Assembly (NCBI RefSeq): GCF_001665685.1
Contig: NZ_LZTB01000010.1
Location: 1-64,000 of the forward strand
Direction of reading: 5' to 3'
DNA length: 64,000 nt
Origin: Mycobacterium sp. 852013-50091_SCH5140682
Lineage (GTDB): Bacteria; Actinomycetota; Actinomycetes; Mycobacteriales; Mycobacteriaceae
Below the pieces are notes generated by a model that ran no database searches, had not been told where the DNA came from, and worked only from the letters and a program-made list of their open reading frames with translations. Made by a program: the position numbers and the translations under genes. Each line of letters begins with the position of its first letter. Position 1 is the first letter of the stretch. Positions 17,139 to 26,781 of this stretch are shown here, in pieces.

Positions 17139-17981
17139 ATGAGTTACGACGCCACGCTTCGTTTCCGCCGACTGTTCCGCGGTGTCCCGCGGGTCGTCGA
17201 CACCGTCGGAGAACAGGCGCTGTTCTACGGCGAGACCATGCGGTACATCCCCAACGCCATCACCCGGTACCGCAAGGAGACCATCCGCCTGGTCGCCGAG
17301 ATGACGATGGGCGCAGGCGCGCTCGTCATGATCGGTGGCACGGTCGGCGTCGCGGCCTTCCTGACCCTGGCCTCGGGTGGCGTCATCGCCGTCCAGGGCT
17401 ACTCATCGCTCGGCAACATCGGCATCGAGGCGCTGACGGGCTTCCTGTCGGCCTTCCTCAACGTGCGCATCGTCGCGCCGGTCATCGCGGGAATCGCACT
17501 GGCCGCCACCATCGGCGCAGGCGCCACCGCACAGCTGGGCGCGATGCGGGTGGCCGAGGAGATCGACGCGGTGGAGGCGATGGCCGTGCACGCCGTGTCC
17601 TACCTGGTGTCGACGCGGCTGATGGCCGGGCTGATCGCGATCGTGCCGCTGTACTCGTTGTCGGTGCTCGCCGCCTTCTTCGCAGCGAGGTTCACCACGG
17701 TCTTCATCAACGGCCAGTCCGCGGGCCTGTACGACCACTACTTCAACACGTTCTTGATCCCCAGCGACCTGTTGTGGTCGTTCCTGCAGGCCATCGTGAT
17801 GGCTGTCGCCGTCATGCTCGTGCACACCTACTACGGCTACAACGCCTCCGGCGGCCCGGTCGGCGTGGGCATCGCGGTCGGGCAGGCCGTGCGTACCTCG
17901 CTCATCGTCGTCGTCACCATCACCCTGTTCATCTCCCTGGCCGTCTACGGCGCGTCCGGCAACTTCAACCTCTCCGGGTAG
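17139..17981 (+). CDS. yrbE4B: Mce4 ABC permease YrbE4B
   Basis: This is the second MlaE-family permease of the Mce4 system, 280 residues from the ATG at 17139. It carries the paired EEIDAVEAMAVH motif and multiple membrane helices (for example ALVMIGGTVGVAAFL). It should heterodimerise with YrbE4A in the inner membrane. A 52-bp gap separates the genes, and mce4A follows after 4 bp. The chosen start gives MSYDATLRFRRLF; a slightly longer in-frame start at 17103 is not conserved. Confidence 0.92.
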   Translation: MSYDATLRFRRLFRGVPRVVDTVGEQALFYGETMRYIPNAITRYRKETIRLVAEMTMGAGALVMIGGTVGVAAFLTLASGGVIAVQGYSSLGNIGIEALTGFLSAFLNVRIVAPVIAGIALAATIGAGATAQLGAMRVAEEIDAVEAMAVHAVSYLVSTRLMAGLIAIVPLYSLSVLAAFFAARFTTVFINGQSAGLYDHYFNTFLIPSDLLWSFLQAIVMAVAVMLVHTYYGYNASGGPVGVGIAVGQAVRTSLIVVVTITLFISLAVYGASGNFNLSG

Positions 17982-17985
17982 GCCC

Positions 17986-19188
17986 ATGTCTGACGGAAAC
18001 GCGAAGAAGAGCCATGTCAGGATCGCCGCGGCGATCCTGGCCGCCATCGTGGCCGTGGCGGTGACCTTCACCTACCTGTCCTACACAGCCGCATTCACCA
18101 GCACCGACACCGTCACCGTCACCGCACCGCGGGCCGGTCTGGTGATGGAGCAGGACGCCAAGGTCAAATACCGCGGCATCCAGATCGGCCAGGTCAAGAA
18201 CATCGAGTACGCCGGCCACGAGGCCAAGCTGACGTTGTCGATCAAGAGCGACGAGATGCGCTACATCCCGTCGAACGCCGGCGTGCGGATCGCGGGAAAC
18301 ACCATCTTCGGAGCCAAGTCGGTCGAGTTCCTGACGCCGGACAACCCGGACAGGAAATCGCTGCGGCCGGGTACCAACGTTGCCGCCAAGGACGTGCAGC
18401 TGGAGGTCAATACCCTCTTCCAGACCCTGTCCGACGTGCTGAACAAGATCGACCCGGTCAACCTGAACGCGACCGTGAGCGCGTTGGGGGAGGGCCTGCG
18501 CGGCCACGGCGATGACCTGGGTGCCGCCATGACGGGGCTCAACCAGTACCTGCAGCAACTCAATCCGAAGTTGCCGACGCTGCAGGACGATTTCGCCAAG
18601 ACCGCCGTGGTGGCCAACATCTACGGCGATGCAGGCCCCGACCTGGCCAAGATCATCGACAACTTGCCCGCGCTCAACAAGACCATCGTCGACGAGAAGG
18701 ACGATCTGAACGCGACGCTGCTGTCGGCGATCGGGCTGGCCAACAACGGCACTGCCACGCTGGCCCCCGCTGCGGACAACTACATCGCCGCCATTCAGCG
18801 GCTGCGGGCGCCGCTGAAGGTGGCCGGCGACTACTCCCCGGAGTTCGGCTGCATTCTCAAGGGGACCAGGGTCGCGACCGAACGGTTCGCCCCGATCATC
18901 GGCGGTATCCGGCCGGGCCTCTTCGTGTCGTCGAACTTCCTGCCCGGTTCGCCGGCCTACACCTACCCGGAAAGCCTGCCCATCGTGAACGCTTCCGGCG
19001 GTCCGAACTGCCGCGGCTTGCCGGACATCCCGAGCAAGCAGTTCGGCGGTAGCTGGTACCACTCGCCCTTCCTTGTCACCGACAACGCCTACGTGCCGTT
19101 CCAGCCGAACACCGAAGTGCAGTTCGACGCCCCGTCGACCCTGCAGTTCCTGTTCAACGGCGCGTTCGCGGAAAGGGACAGATTCTGA
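17986..19188 (+). CDS. mce4A: Mce4A sterol-uptake protein
   Basis: The product has 400 residues: one N-terminal membrane helix (about residues 11-35), then an MlaD/Mce beta-barrel domain (TAPRAGLVMEQDAKVKYRGI) and a long helical region. Mce proteins hexamerise in the periplasm to form a lipid tunnel. The Mce4 set imports cholesterol in M. tuberculosis. The C-terminal part contains paired cysteines (CILKGT, NCRGLP). It overlaps mce4B by one base (TGATG), indicating coupled translation. Confidence 0.93.
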   Translation: MSDGNAKKSHVRIAAAILAAIVAVAVTFTYLSYTAAFTSTDTVTVTAPRAGLVMEQDAKVKYRGIQIGQVKNIEYAGHEAKLTLSIKSDEMRYIPSNAGVRIAGNTIFGAKSVEFLTPDNPDRKSLRPGTNVAAKDVQLEVNTLFQTLSDVLNKIDPVNLNATVSALGEGLRGHGDDLGAAMTGLNQYLQQLNPKLPTLQDDFAKTAVVANIYGDAGPDLAKIIDNLPALNKTIVDEKDDLNATLLSAIGLANNGTATLAPAADNYIAAIQRLRAPLKVAGDYSPEFGCILKGTRVATERFAPIIGGIRPGLFVSSNFLPGSPAYTYPESLPIVNASGGPNCRGLPDIPSKQFGGSWYHSPFLVTDNAYVPFQPNTEVQFDAPSTLQFLFNGAFAERDRF

Positions 19189-20228
19189 TGACCGCGCGTC
19201 ACGACCGCACCCTGCTCAAGGTCGCCATCTTCGCCGTCGCCATGCTGCTGGTGGCGGCCATGCTGGTGGTGGTCTTCGGCCAGTTCCGGTTCTCTTCGAA
19301 CAACAGCTACCACGCCACGTTCACCGAGGCGTCCCGGCTCAAGGCAGGCCAGGACGTGCGGATCGCGGGCGTGGCGGTCGGCACCGTCAACAAGGTCAAG
19401 CTCAACCCGGACAACACCGTTGACGTCGCGTTCGACGTCAACAAGCGCTACCAGCTCTACACCTCCAGCCGCGCGCTGGTGCGGTACCAGAACCTGGTGG
19501 GCGACCGGTACATGGAGATCGCCGCAGGCCCGGGTGAGCTGCGCAAACTACCGCCCGGCGGAACCATTGCCCTTCAGAACACCCAGCCCGCGCTGGACCT
19601 CGACGCGCTGCTCGGCGGGTTGCGCCCAGTGCTCAAGGGCCTGGACGGAGCCAAGGTCAACGAGATCTCGAACGCGGTGATCGAGCTGCTGCAGGGCCAG
19701 GGCGGCGCCATCTCGAACCTGCTGACGAGCACCGGAGCCTTCACGCAGAATCTCGCGGCGCGCGATCAGCTCATAGGTGACGTGATCACCAACCTGAACA
19801 CCGTGTTGGGCACCGTCGACGAAAAGGGCGCCAAGTTCGACGCCAGCGTCGACGAGCTGCAGAAGCTCATCACCGGGCTGGCTCAGGGGCGGGACCCGAT
19901 CGCAGGTGCCATCGGCCCGCTGGCGTCGGCCGAGAACGATCTGACCTCGATGCTGCAGGAGTCGCGGCGGCCCGTGCAGGCGGTCATCGAGAACGCGCGC
20001 CCGTTTGCGCAACGTCTCGACGAACGCAAGGCCGACGTGAACAAGGTGATCGAGCCGCTCGCCGAAAACTATCTGCGGCTCAACGCGCTCGGCGCCTACG
20101 GTGCGTTCTTCAACATCTACTACTGCTCGATCCGGATGAAGATCAACGGTCCCGCCGGCAGCGACATCCTGATCCCGTTCGGCGGTCCGCCGGACCCGTC
20201 CAAGGGGAGGTGCTCGGACATTGGCTAG
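19188..20228 (+). CDS. mce4B: Mce4B
   Basis: This is the second Mce subunit, 346 residues, with an N-terminal membrane anchor (KVAIFAVAMLLVAAMLVVVFG), an Mce domain (SRLKAGQDVRIAGVAVGTVNKV), and a helical needle region rich in leucine, ending near a YYCSIR segment. It works in the Mce4 complex and overlaps both neighbours by a few bases, so the operon is tightly coupled. Confidence 0.92.
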   Translation: MTARHDRTLLKVAIFAVAMLLVAAMLVVVFGQFRFSSNNSYHATFTEASRLKAGQDVRIAGVAVGTVNKVKLNPDNTVDVAFDVNKRYQLYTSSRALVRYQNLVGDRYMEIAAGPGELRKLPPGGTIALQNTQPALDLDALLGGLRPVLKGLDGAKVNEISNAVIELLQGQGGAISNLLTSTGAFTQNLAARDQLIGDVITNLNTVLGTVDEKGAKFDASVDELQKLITGLAQGRDPIAGAIGPLASAENDLTSMLQESRRPVQAVIENARPFAQRLDERKADVNKVIEPLAENYLRLNALGAYGAFFNIYYCSIRMKINGPAGSDILIPFGGPPDPSKGRCSDIG

Positions 20229-21279
20229 GCGCGACGGTGACAATGCGCTGCGGACCGGAATCTTCGGCATCGTCCTGGTGACCTGTGTGGTGCTGGTGTC
20301 CTTCGGTTACAGCAGCCTGCCGTTCATGCCCCAGGGCAAGGTGTACGACGCGTACTTCAGCGACGCGGGCGGCATCAGTCCCGGCAACGACGTCAACGTG
20401 TCCGGAATCAGGGTAGGCAAGGTGACCGGCGTGGCGCTTGCCGGTGACACCGCCAAGGTCAGCTTCACCGTCAACCGGGACATCAAGGTCGGTGACCAGT
20501 CGTTGGTCGCCGTCAAAACCGACACCGTGCTGGGGCAGAAGTCCCTGGCAGTCACGCCGAAGGGCTCGGGCACCTCGTCGGTCATCCCGTTGGGACGCAC
20601 CACGACTCCCTACACCCTCAACACCGCGCTGCAGGACCTCGGGCGCAACGTGGGCGAACTGGACAAGCCGCGCTTCGAAGAGGCCCTGCAGACCCTGACC
20701 GACACCTTGCGTGATGCCACCCCGCAGCTGCGTGGTGCGCTCGATGGCGTGGCGAATCTGTCGCGCAGCATCAACAAGCGCGACGAGGCTCTCGAACAGC
20801 TGCTGATGCACGCCAAGCGCGTATCGGATCTGCTGGCCCAGCGTGCCGGCCAGGTCAACCAGCTCGTCACCGACGGCAACCAGCTGTTCGCCGCGCTCGA
20901 TGAGCGCCGCCAGGCGCTGAGCAACCTCATCGGTGGCATCCGCGGTGTGTCCGAACAACTTTCGGGATTCGTCGCGGACAACCGGCGGGAGTTCAAGCCG
21001 GCGCTGGAGAAGCTGAACGCCGTCATGGACAACCTGCTGGAGCGCAAGGAACACATCGGCGAGGCACTCAAGCGGCTGCCGCCGTACGCGACCACCCTGG
21101 CCGAGGTCGTCGGCAACGGGCCGGGCTTCAACATCAACCTGTACGGTCTGCCGCCTGCGTCGATGTCCGAGGTGCTGCTCGATGTCTACTTCCAGCCGGG
21201 CAAGCTCCCCGACAGCCTTGCCGACATGCTGCGCGGCTACATCTCGGAGCGGACGATCGTGAGGCCGAAGTCGCCATGA
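20221..21279 (+). CDS. mce4C: Mce4C
   Basis: This is the third Mce subunit, 352 residues. It begins at a TTG codon (20221) that overlaps the end of mce4B; the start is set by the conserved ARRDGDNALRTGIFG opening. An N-terminal membrane helix precedes the Mce domain (AGGISPGNDVNVSGIRVGKV). A long alpha-helical region with regular leucines follows. It overlaps mce4D by 4 bp. Confidence 0.9.
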   Translation: MARRDGDNALRTGIFGIVLVTCVVLVSFGYSSLPFMPQGKVYDAYFSDAGGISPGNDVNVSGIRVGKVTGVALAGDTAKVSFTVNRDIKVGDQSLVAVKTDTVLGQKSLAVTPKGSGTSSVIPLGRTTTPYTLNTALQDLGRNVGELDKPRFEEALQTLTDTLRDATPQLRGALDGVANLSRSINKRDEALEQLLMHAKRVSDLLAQRAGQVNQLVTDGNQLFAALDERRQALSNLIGGIRGVSEQLSGFVADNRREFKPALEKLNAVMDNLLERKEHIGEALKRLPPYATTLAEVVGNGPGFNINLYGLPPASMSEVLLDVYFQPGKLPDSLADMLRGYISERTIVRPKSP

Positions 21280-22700
21280 CGCAAGACAATTCGGTGTCCA
21301 AGCGCAGCCGCTGGCTGCGGACGGGGCTCGCCGCGGTGCTGCTGATCATGCTGGCGGTGGGCGTCTACGAGGTGTGGCCGTCGCGGGTCGGCAACAAGTT
21401 GACCGCTTACTTCACCAACGCGGTGGGGCTCTACCCCGGCGACGAGGTGCGCGTGGTCGGGGTTCCGGTCGGCCGGATCGACTCGATCGAGCCGCGGCCG
21501 ACCGACGTCAAGGTCAACATGACGCTCGATCGCGGGGTCAAGGTGCCCGCCGACGCCAAGGCGCTGATCATCGCCCCGAACCTGGTGTCCGCCAGGTTCA
21601 TTCAGCTGACTCCCGCCTACACCAAGGGCGACGCGATGGCCGACGGAGCGTCGATCGGCCTGGACCGCACCGGGGTTCCGGTGGAGTGGGATGACGTCAA
21701 GGAGCAACTGACCCAGCTGAGCACACAGCTCGGCCCGCAGCAGGGTTCGGTTCAGGGACCGCTGGCCCAGTTCGTCAACCAGGCCGCCGATACCTTCGAC
21801 GGCAACGGTGACTCGTTCCGCAACGCATTGCGCGAGCTGTCGCAAACAGCTGGGCGACTGGGCGATTCGCGCACCGACCTGTTCGGCACCATCAAGAATC
21901 TGCAGATTCTCATCGATGCGCTGTCCAACAGCAACGAGCAGATCGTGCAGTTCACCAACCATGTGTCGTCGGTATCGCAGGTGCTGGCGCAAAGCTCCAG
22001 CGGCCTGGACACCACGCTGGCCACGCTCAACCAGGCGCTCGGCGATGTGCGCGGTCTGCTGCACGACAGTAACGACGCGCTGATCGGGCAGGTCAGCAAG
22101 CTGGCCGAGTTCACGCAGATCCTCACAGATCACAGCGACGACATCGAGCAGATCCTGCACGTGACGCCCAACGGTCTGGCCAACTTCTACAACATCTACA
22201 ACCCCGCCCAGGGCACCGTCGGTGGTCTGCTGTCGCTGCCGAACTTCGCCAACCCGGTGCAGTTCATCTGCGGCGGTACGTTCGACGTCGGGGCGAACCC
22301 GGACAACTACAAGCGCGCCGAGATCTGCCGGCAGCGGATGGGCCCCGTGCTCAAGCGCATCACGATGAACTACCCGCCGGTGCTGTTCCACCCGATCAAC
22401 AGCATCACCGCCTACAAGGGACAGATCATCTACGACACTCCCCAAACGGAGGCCAAGTCGGAGACGCCGGTGCCCTATCTGCAGTGGCAGAACGCACCGG
22501 GCGTCACGCCGCCGCAGGTTCCCGCGGACGCATCGCTGAGTTCGTTGATGGTGCCCCCGGCGCCGGCTGCGGCGCCGAGTACGTCGCACGCCGGTGGTCC
22601 CGAGGCCGCCGCACCTCCCGGGCCCGCTCCGGCTGAGCAGGCCCCGGCCGCGCAGGCTCCCGTGGCGCCACAGCCCGCCGAGCCGGGGGCCGGCGGATGA
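21276..22700 (+). CDS. mce4D: Mce4D
   Basis: This is the fourth Mce subunit, 474 residues. It has a membrane helix near residues 15-30, an Mce domain (AVGLYPGDEVRVVGVPVGRI), a helical region, and an extended proline- and alanine-rich tail over about the last 60 residues (PAPAAAPSTSHAGGPEAAAPP and onward). Such tails are common in Mce D and F subunits and may reach through the cell wall. It overlaps mce4E by 4 bp. Confidence 0.92.
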   Translation: MTQDNSVSKRSRWLRTGLAAVLLIMLAVGVYEVWPSRVGNKLTAYFTNAVGLYPGDEVRVVGVPVGRIDSIEPRPTDVKVNMTLDRGVKVPADAKALIIAPNLVSARFIQLTPAYTKGDAMADGASIGLDRTGVPVEWDDVKEQLTQLSTQLGPQQGSVQGPLAQFVNQAADTFDGNGDSFRNALRELSQTAGRLGDSRTDLFGTIKNLQILIDALSNSNEQIVQFTNHVSSVSQVLAQSSSGLDTTLATLNQALGDVRGLLHDSNDALIGQVSKLAEFTQILTDHSDDIEQILHVTPNGLANFYNIYNPAQGTVGGLLSLPNFANPVQFICGGTFDVGANPDNYKRAEICRQRMGPVLKRITMNYPPVLFHPINSITAYKGQIIYDTPQTEAKSETPVPYLQWQNAPGVTPPQVPADASLSSLMVPPAPAAAPSTSHAGGPEAAAPPGPAPAEQAPAAQAPVAPQPAEPGAGG

Positions 22701-23893
22701 TGCGGGGTAAGGCATTGAGGCGTAAGGCATCACGGCTGAGCAGCCGGACCGTGGCGATCGGGTGCGGCACGGTGTTGCTTGCGGGCTGCCAGTTCGGCGG
22801 GCTCAACTCGCTGAACATGCCGGGCACCGCCGGGCACGGTGCGGGTTCGTTCACCGTCACCGTGGAGCTGCCCGACGTGGCCACGCTGCCCCAGAACTCG
22901 CCGGTGATGGTCGACGACGTGACTGTGGGCAGTGTGTCCGGGGTGGACGCGATGCAACGTCCGGACGGCTCGTTCTACGCCGCGGTGCAACTGTCGCTCG
23001 ACGGCAACGTCAAGCTGCCGGCCAACGCCACCGCCAAGGTCGCCCAGACGTCGCTGCTCGGATCGCAACACGTGGAACTCTCCGCGCCGGTCAACGAGCC
23101 CGGCGAGGGTCAGCTGCGCCAGGGCGCCAACATCCCGCTGAAGCAGACCGGTCGCTACCCGACCACCGAGGAGGTGCTCTCCTCACTGGGAATGGTGGTC
23201 AACAAGGGCAATCTCGGTGCGCTGCAAGACATCACCGACGAGGCCTACGCGGCCGTGGCCGGCAGGGCGGGCCAGTTCACCGACCTGATCCCGCGACTGG
23301 CTGAGCTCACCCAGTCGCTCGACCGGCAGACCAACGACATCATCGCGGCAGCCGACGGACTGAACCGCTTCGCGTCAATCCTGGCGCGCAGCAAGGACAA
23401 TCTGGGCCGCACGCTGGATACGCTGCCCGGTGCCCTCAAGGTGCTCAACGACAACCGGTCCAACATCGTCGAGGCGTTCACCGCGCTGCGCAGCTTCGCC
23501 GAGGTGGGCGCTCGCATCCTGTCGCAGACCAAGGACGACTTCGCCGCGGACTTCAAGGACCTCTACCCGGTGATCAAGTCGTTCAACGACAACGCCGACG
23601 ACTTCATCAAGGATCTCGAGTTCCTGCCGACCTTCCCGTTCCACTACAAGTACCTGCGCAACGCGGTCCGCGGCGATTACCTCAACGTGTTCGTGACGTT
23701 CGACCTGACGTTGCGCCGCTTCGGCGAATCGGTCTTCACCACAGGCGGTTTCGACCCGAACATGAAGCACCTCGACGAGGTGATCAACCCGCCGGACTGG
23801 CTGACGGGCGAGATGGCGAACCTGTCGGGGCAGGCCGCCGATCCGTTCAAGATCCCACCGGGAACCGCGACACAGCATGAAGGGAAGCCGTAG
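22697..23893 (+). CDS. mce4E: Mce4E lipoprotein (LprN)
   Basis: This is the fifth Mce subunit and the lipoprotein of the set, 398 residues. A lipobox (VLLAGC) places the acylated cysteine near residue 33. The Mce domain follows (PQNSPVMVDDVTVGSVSGV). It corresponds to LprN (Rv3495c). Anchoring by lipid rather than a membrane helix is the rule for Mce E subunits. It abuts mce4F directly. Confidence 0.93.
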   Translation: MMRGKALRRKASRLSSRTVAIGCGTVLLAGCQFGGLNSLNMPGTAGHGAGSFTVTVELPDVATLPQNSPVMVDDVTVGSVSGVDAMQRPDGSFYAAVQLSLDGNVKLPANATAKVAQTSLLGSQHVELSAPVNEPGEGQLRQGANIPLKQTGRYPTTEEVLSSLGMVVNKGNLGALQDITDEAYAAVAGRAGQFTDLIPRLAELTQSLDRQTNDIIAAADGLNRFASILARSKDNLGRTLDTLPGALKVLNDNRSNIVEAFTALRSFAEVGARILSQTKDDFAADFKDLYPVIKSFNDNADDFIKDLEFLPTFPFHYKYLRNAVRGDYLNVFVTFDLTLRRFGESVFTTGGFDPNMKHLDEVINPPDWLTGEMANLSGQAADPFKIPPGTATQHEGKP

Positions 23894-25603
23894 ATGATTG
23901 ACCGGCTCACCCGTATGCAGCTGATGATCTTCGGCGTCGTCACCGTGCTGACCGTCGGGGCGATATCGCTGTTCTACCTACACCTGCCCGCCGCGGTAGG
24001 TATCGGCACGTATCACGTGAACGCCAACTTCGTCACCGGCGGTGGCATCTACCAGAACGCCAACGTCACCTACCGCGGCGTCACGGTCGGTCGGGTGGAG
24101 TCGGTCGGGCTGGCCCCAGACGGTGTGGTCGCGAATCTGCGGCTCAACAGCAACACGGCGATCCCGGACAACGTCGTCGCCACGGTCAAGAGTGTCTCGG
24201 CGGTCGGCGAGCAGTACATCGATCTGGTGCCACCGGCCGACCCGTCGGCCAACAAGCTGCGCAACAACGCGAGCATCGACCAGAAGAACACCCGGGTCGG
24301 CCAGGACATCGCCGGGCTGTTGGCCACGGCCGACACCCTGGTCAGCAGCGTCAGCAACAGCCGGCTGCAGGATCTGCTGCGGGAGACGTTCAAGGCCTTC
24401 AACGGTTCGGGACCGGAGTTGGCCCGGCTCATCCAGTCGTCGAGGCTGCTCATCGATGAGGCCAACGCGAACTCCGCGCAGACCAATCAGCTGATCGACC
24501 AGGCCGGCCCGTTCTTGGACGCCCAGATGCGCAGCGGCGACAGCATCCGCTCGCTCGCCGACGGGCTGGCCCGGTTCACCGGTGAGGTCAACAACGCCGA
24601 TCCACAGCTGCGCTCGGTGCTCAAGACCGTGCCGGGAGCGACCGCCGAGGCCAACACCACGTTCAGTGGCATCCGCCCGACGTTCCCGGTGCTCGCCGCC
24701 AACCTGGCCAACTTCGGCCGCATCGGGGTGATCTACAACAAGTCCATCGAGCAGGCGCTGGTGATCTTCCCGGCCCTGCTGGCCGCGCTGAACACCGTGG
24801 CAGGCGGCGTGCCGTCCGACGAGGGTGGCAAGCTCGACTTCAAGATCGACCTGGGTGATCCGCCGCCGTGCAACACAGGCTTCCTGCCGCCGACCCAGAT
24901 CCGGTCTCCCGCCGATCTGACACTGCGGGATCTGCCGACCGACATGTACTGCAAGACCGCCCAGAACGATCCGGCGGTTGTGCGCGGTGCGCGCAACTAC
25001 CCGTGCCAGGAGTTCCCCGGCAAGCGGGCGCCCACGGTGCAGTTGTGCCGCGACCCCAAGGGCTACATCCCCCTCGGTAGCAACCCGTGGCGCGGGCCGC
25101 CCGTGCCGTACGGCACGCCGATCGAGGACGGCCGGAACATCCTGCCGCCCAACAAGTTCCCAAATATCCCGCCGCAGGTGGACCCGGATCCGGGCCCGCC
25201 GGTGGTACAGCTGCCGCCCGGTGTCGAGCCGGGCCCCGGGCCGGCGCCACACGCGCCGTTCCCGTTGCCCGTGCCGCCGAACAAGCCGGGTCCGCAGCCG
25301 CCGCCATGGCCGTACTTCGCGCCGCCGGACCAGGTGGTGCCGCCGTACGGGCGGACCCCACCGGCTCCGGATGCGCCGCCTGCACCGGAGGCCCCGGCGC
25401 CTGAGGCTCCGCCTGCACCGCAGGCACCCCTACCTGCGGAAGCGACACCGCAGGCCAGTGCTGCCAGCTTGGGCACCTACGATCAGCACAGTGGGGTCTT
25501 CGCGGACGCCAACGGTGGCACCGGTGTGTACGCGCCCGGCGCCGAGAATCTGAAACCCGCGGAAACCTGGGTAGACCTGATGATGGATCCAAGGCAGGCT
25601 TGA
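23894..25603 (+). CDS. mce4F: Mce4F
   Basis: This is the sixth Mce subunit, 569 residues. It has an N-terminal membrane helix (MLIFGVVTVLTVGAISLFY-like region), an Mce domain (GGGIYQNANVTYRGVTVGRV), and a helical part. A long proline-rich tail covers about the last 170 residues, with runs such as PPAPEAPAPEAPPAPQAP. It completes the Mce4 hexamer. It overlaps the next gene by 4 bp. Confidence 0.93.
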   Translation: MIDRLTRMQLMIFGVVTVLTVGAISLFYLHLPAAVGIGTYHVNANFVTGGGIYQNANVTYRGVTVGRVESVGLAPDGVVANLRLNSNTAIPDNVVATVKSVSAVGEQYIDLVPPADPSANKLRNNASIDQKNTRVGQDIAGLLATADTLVSSVSNSRLQDLLRETFKAFNGSGPELARLIQSSRLLIDEANANSAQTNQLIDQAGPFLDAQMRSGDSIRSLADGLARFTGEVNNADPQLRSVLKTVPGATAEANTTFSGIRPTFPVLAANLANFGRIGVIYNKSIEQALVIFPALLAALNTVAGGVPSDEGGKLDFKIDLGDPPPCNTGFLPPTQIRSPADLTLRDLPTDMYCKTAQNDPAVVRGARNYPCQEFPGKRAPTVQLCRDPKGYIPLGSNPWRGPPVPYGTPIEDGRNILPPNKFPNIPPQVDPDPGPPVVQLPPGVEPGPGPAPHAPFPLPVPPNKPGPQPPPWPYFAPPDQVVPPYGRTPPAPDAPPAPEAPAPEAPPAPQAPLPAEATPQASAASLGTYDQHSGVFADANGGTGVYAPGAENLKPAETWVDLMMDPRQA

Positions 25604-26295
25604 TGACCGAAGAAACGGCCTTGACGCAGGACACGAGGCCGGTGCGACGCAAGGCGTCGCGGGCAGCCGGCCCAGCGGGTGAGGCGGCCACGACGACCAC
25701 TGAGGTGCGCGTCGAACCGGCCATCACCCCGGTGCGGGCGAAACCGGCGACGAAGATGAAGCCGCCGCCACGTCGGCGCGCGAACGGCAGGCTGGTCGTG
25801 AGCGTCGCCGCTGCGGTGCTGGCTGTTGCGACCGGCGCGGTAGGCGGGCTGACATACGCCATGCTCAACGAGCAGCGGGCCGCCGAGGCCGAGCAGGCCC
25901 GTGAGGGACGGTTCGTCGACACGGCCACGCAGACCGTGGTGAACATGTTCAGCTACACCCAGGACACCATCGACGAGAGCGTGAACCGCTTCATCGACGG
26001 CACCAGCGGGCCGCTGCGCGACATGATGAGCCAGGGCAACAACGCCGACAATCTCAAGGCGCTGTTCCGCGACACCAAGGCCAGTTCTGAGACCGTGGTC
26101 AGCGGAGCGGCTCTGGAGAAGATCGACAACATCGCCAACAACGCCTCGGTGCTGGTGTCCGTCCGGGTGACCGTCACCGACCCCGACGGTGTCAACGCGC
26201 CGTCGAAGCCGTACCGCATGCGGGTCGTCGTGCACGAGGACGACAACGGCCACATGACGGGATACGACCTCAAATACCCCGACGGGGGTAACTGA
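25600..26295 (+). CDS. Mce-associated membrane protein (Rv3493c-like)
   Basis: The product has 231 residues. A charged, alanine/arginine-rich cytoplasmic N-terminus is followed by one membrane helix near residues 65-85 (LVVSVAAAVLAVATGAVGGL) and an extracytoplasmic domain with the NTF2-like layout of Mce-associated proteins. Such proteins (Mam/Mas) stabilise Mce complexes. It is translationally coupled to both neighbours (4-bp and 1-bp overlaps). Confidence 0.88.
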   Translation: MMTEETALTQDTRPVRRKASRAAGPAGEAATTTTEVRVEPAITPVRAKPATKMKPPPRRRANGRLVVSVAAAVLAVATGAVGGLTYAMLNEQRAAEAEQAREGRFVDTATQTVVNMFSYTQDTIDESVNRFIDGTSGPLRDMMSQGNNADNLKALFRDTKASSETVVSGAALEKIDNIANNASVLVSVRVTVTDPDGVNAPSKPYRMRVVVHEDDNGHMTGYDLKYPDGGN

Positions 26296-26777
26296 TGAAC
26301 CGCATCGCCGGCGTCGTCGTCGCGCTGCTCGCGGTCGCCTTTGTGGCGGTGTCCGGGGCGGGCGGCGTGCTGTACTGGAACCGCGTCGAGCAGCACGGCG
26401 AGCAGCAGACCCGGGCGGAGCTGCCGGGCCTCGCCGCCACGCAGGTCCCGCTGATCCTCGGCTTCGACTACCAGACCATCCTGGATACCAGGACGAAGGC
26501 CTACCAGCTGATGACGCCCACGTTCCGCAGCCAATACGAGGACGACACCACCAAGAACGTCATCCCGCAGGCCCACGACCGGCAACTGATCAGCCAGGTC
26601 AACGTCGTCGGCGCGGGAATGCTTGACGCACAACGTAATTCGGGATCGGTGTTGGTCTTCATGAACCGCGTGCTTACCGACAAGAGCAAGCAGTCCCTGT
26701 ACGACGGCTCACGGCTCAAGGTCGACTACCGCAGGGTGGACGGCAAGTGGCTCATCGACGGGATGAAGCCGATCTAG
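26295..26777 (+). CDS. Mce-associated protein (Rv3492c-like)
   Basis: The product has 160 residues with an N-terminal membrane helix (VVVALLAVAFVAVSGAGGV) and a small periplasmic domain ending DGKWLIDGMKPI, the hallmark close of Mce-associated NTF2-like proteins. It is the last gene of the mce4 operon and meets convergent otsA after 4 bp. It probably supports Mce4 assembly. Confidence 0.88.
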   Translation: MNRIAGVVVALLAVAFVAVSGAGGVLYWNRVEQHGEQQTRAELPGLAATQVPLILGFDYQTILDTRTKAYQLMTPTFRSQYEDDTTKNVIPQAHDRQLISQVNVVGAGMLDAQRNSGSVLVFMNRVLTDKSKQSLYDGSRLKVDYRRVDGKWLIDGMKPI

Positions 26778-26781
26778 CGGG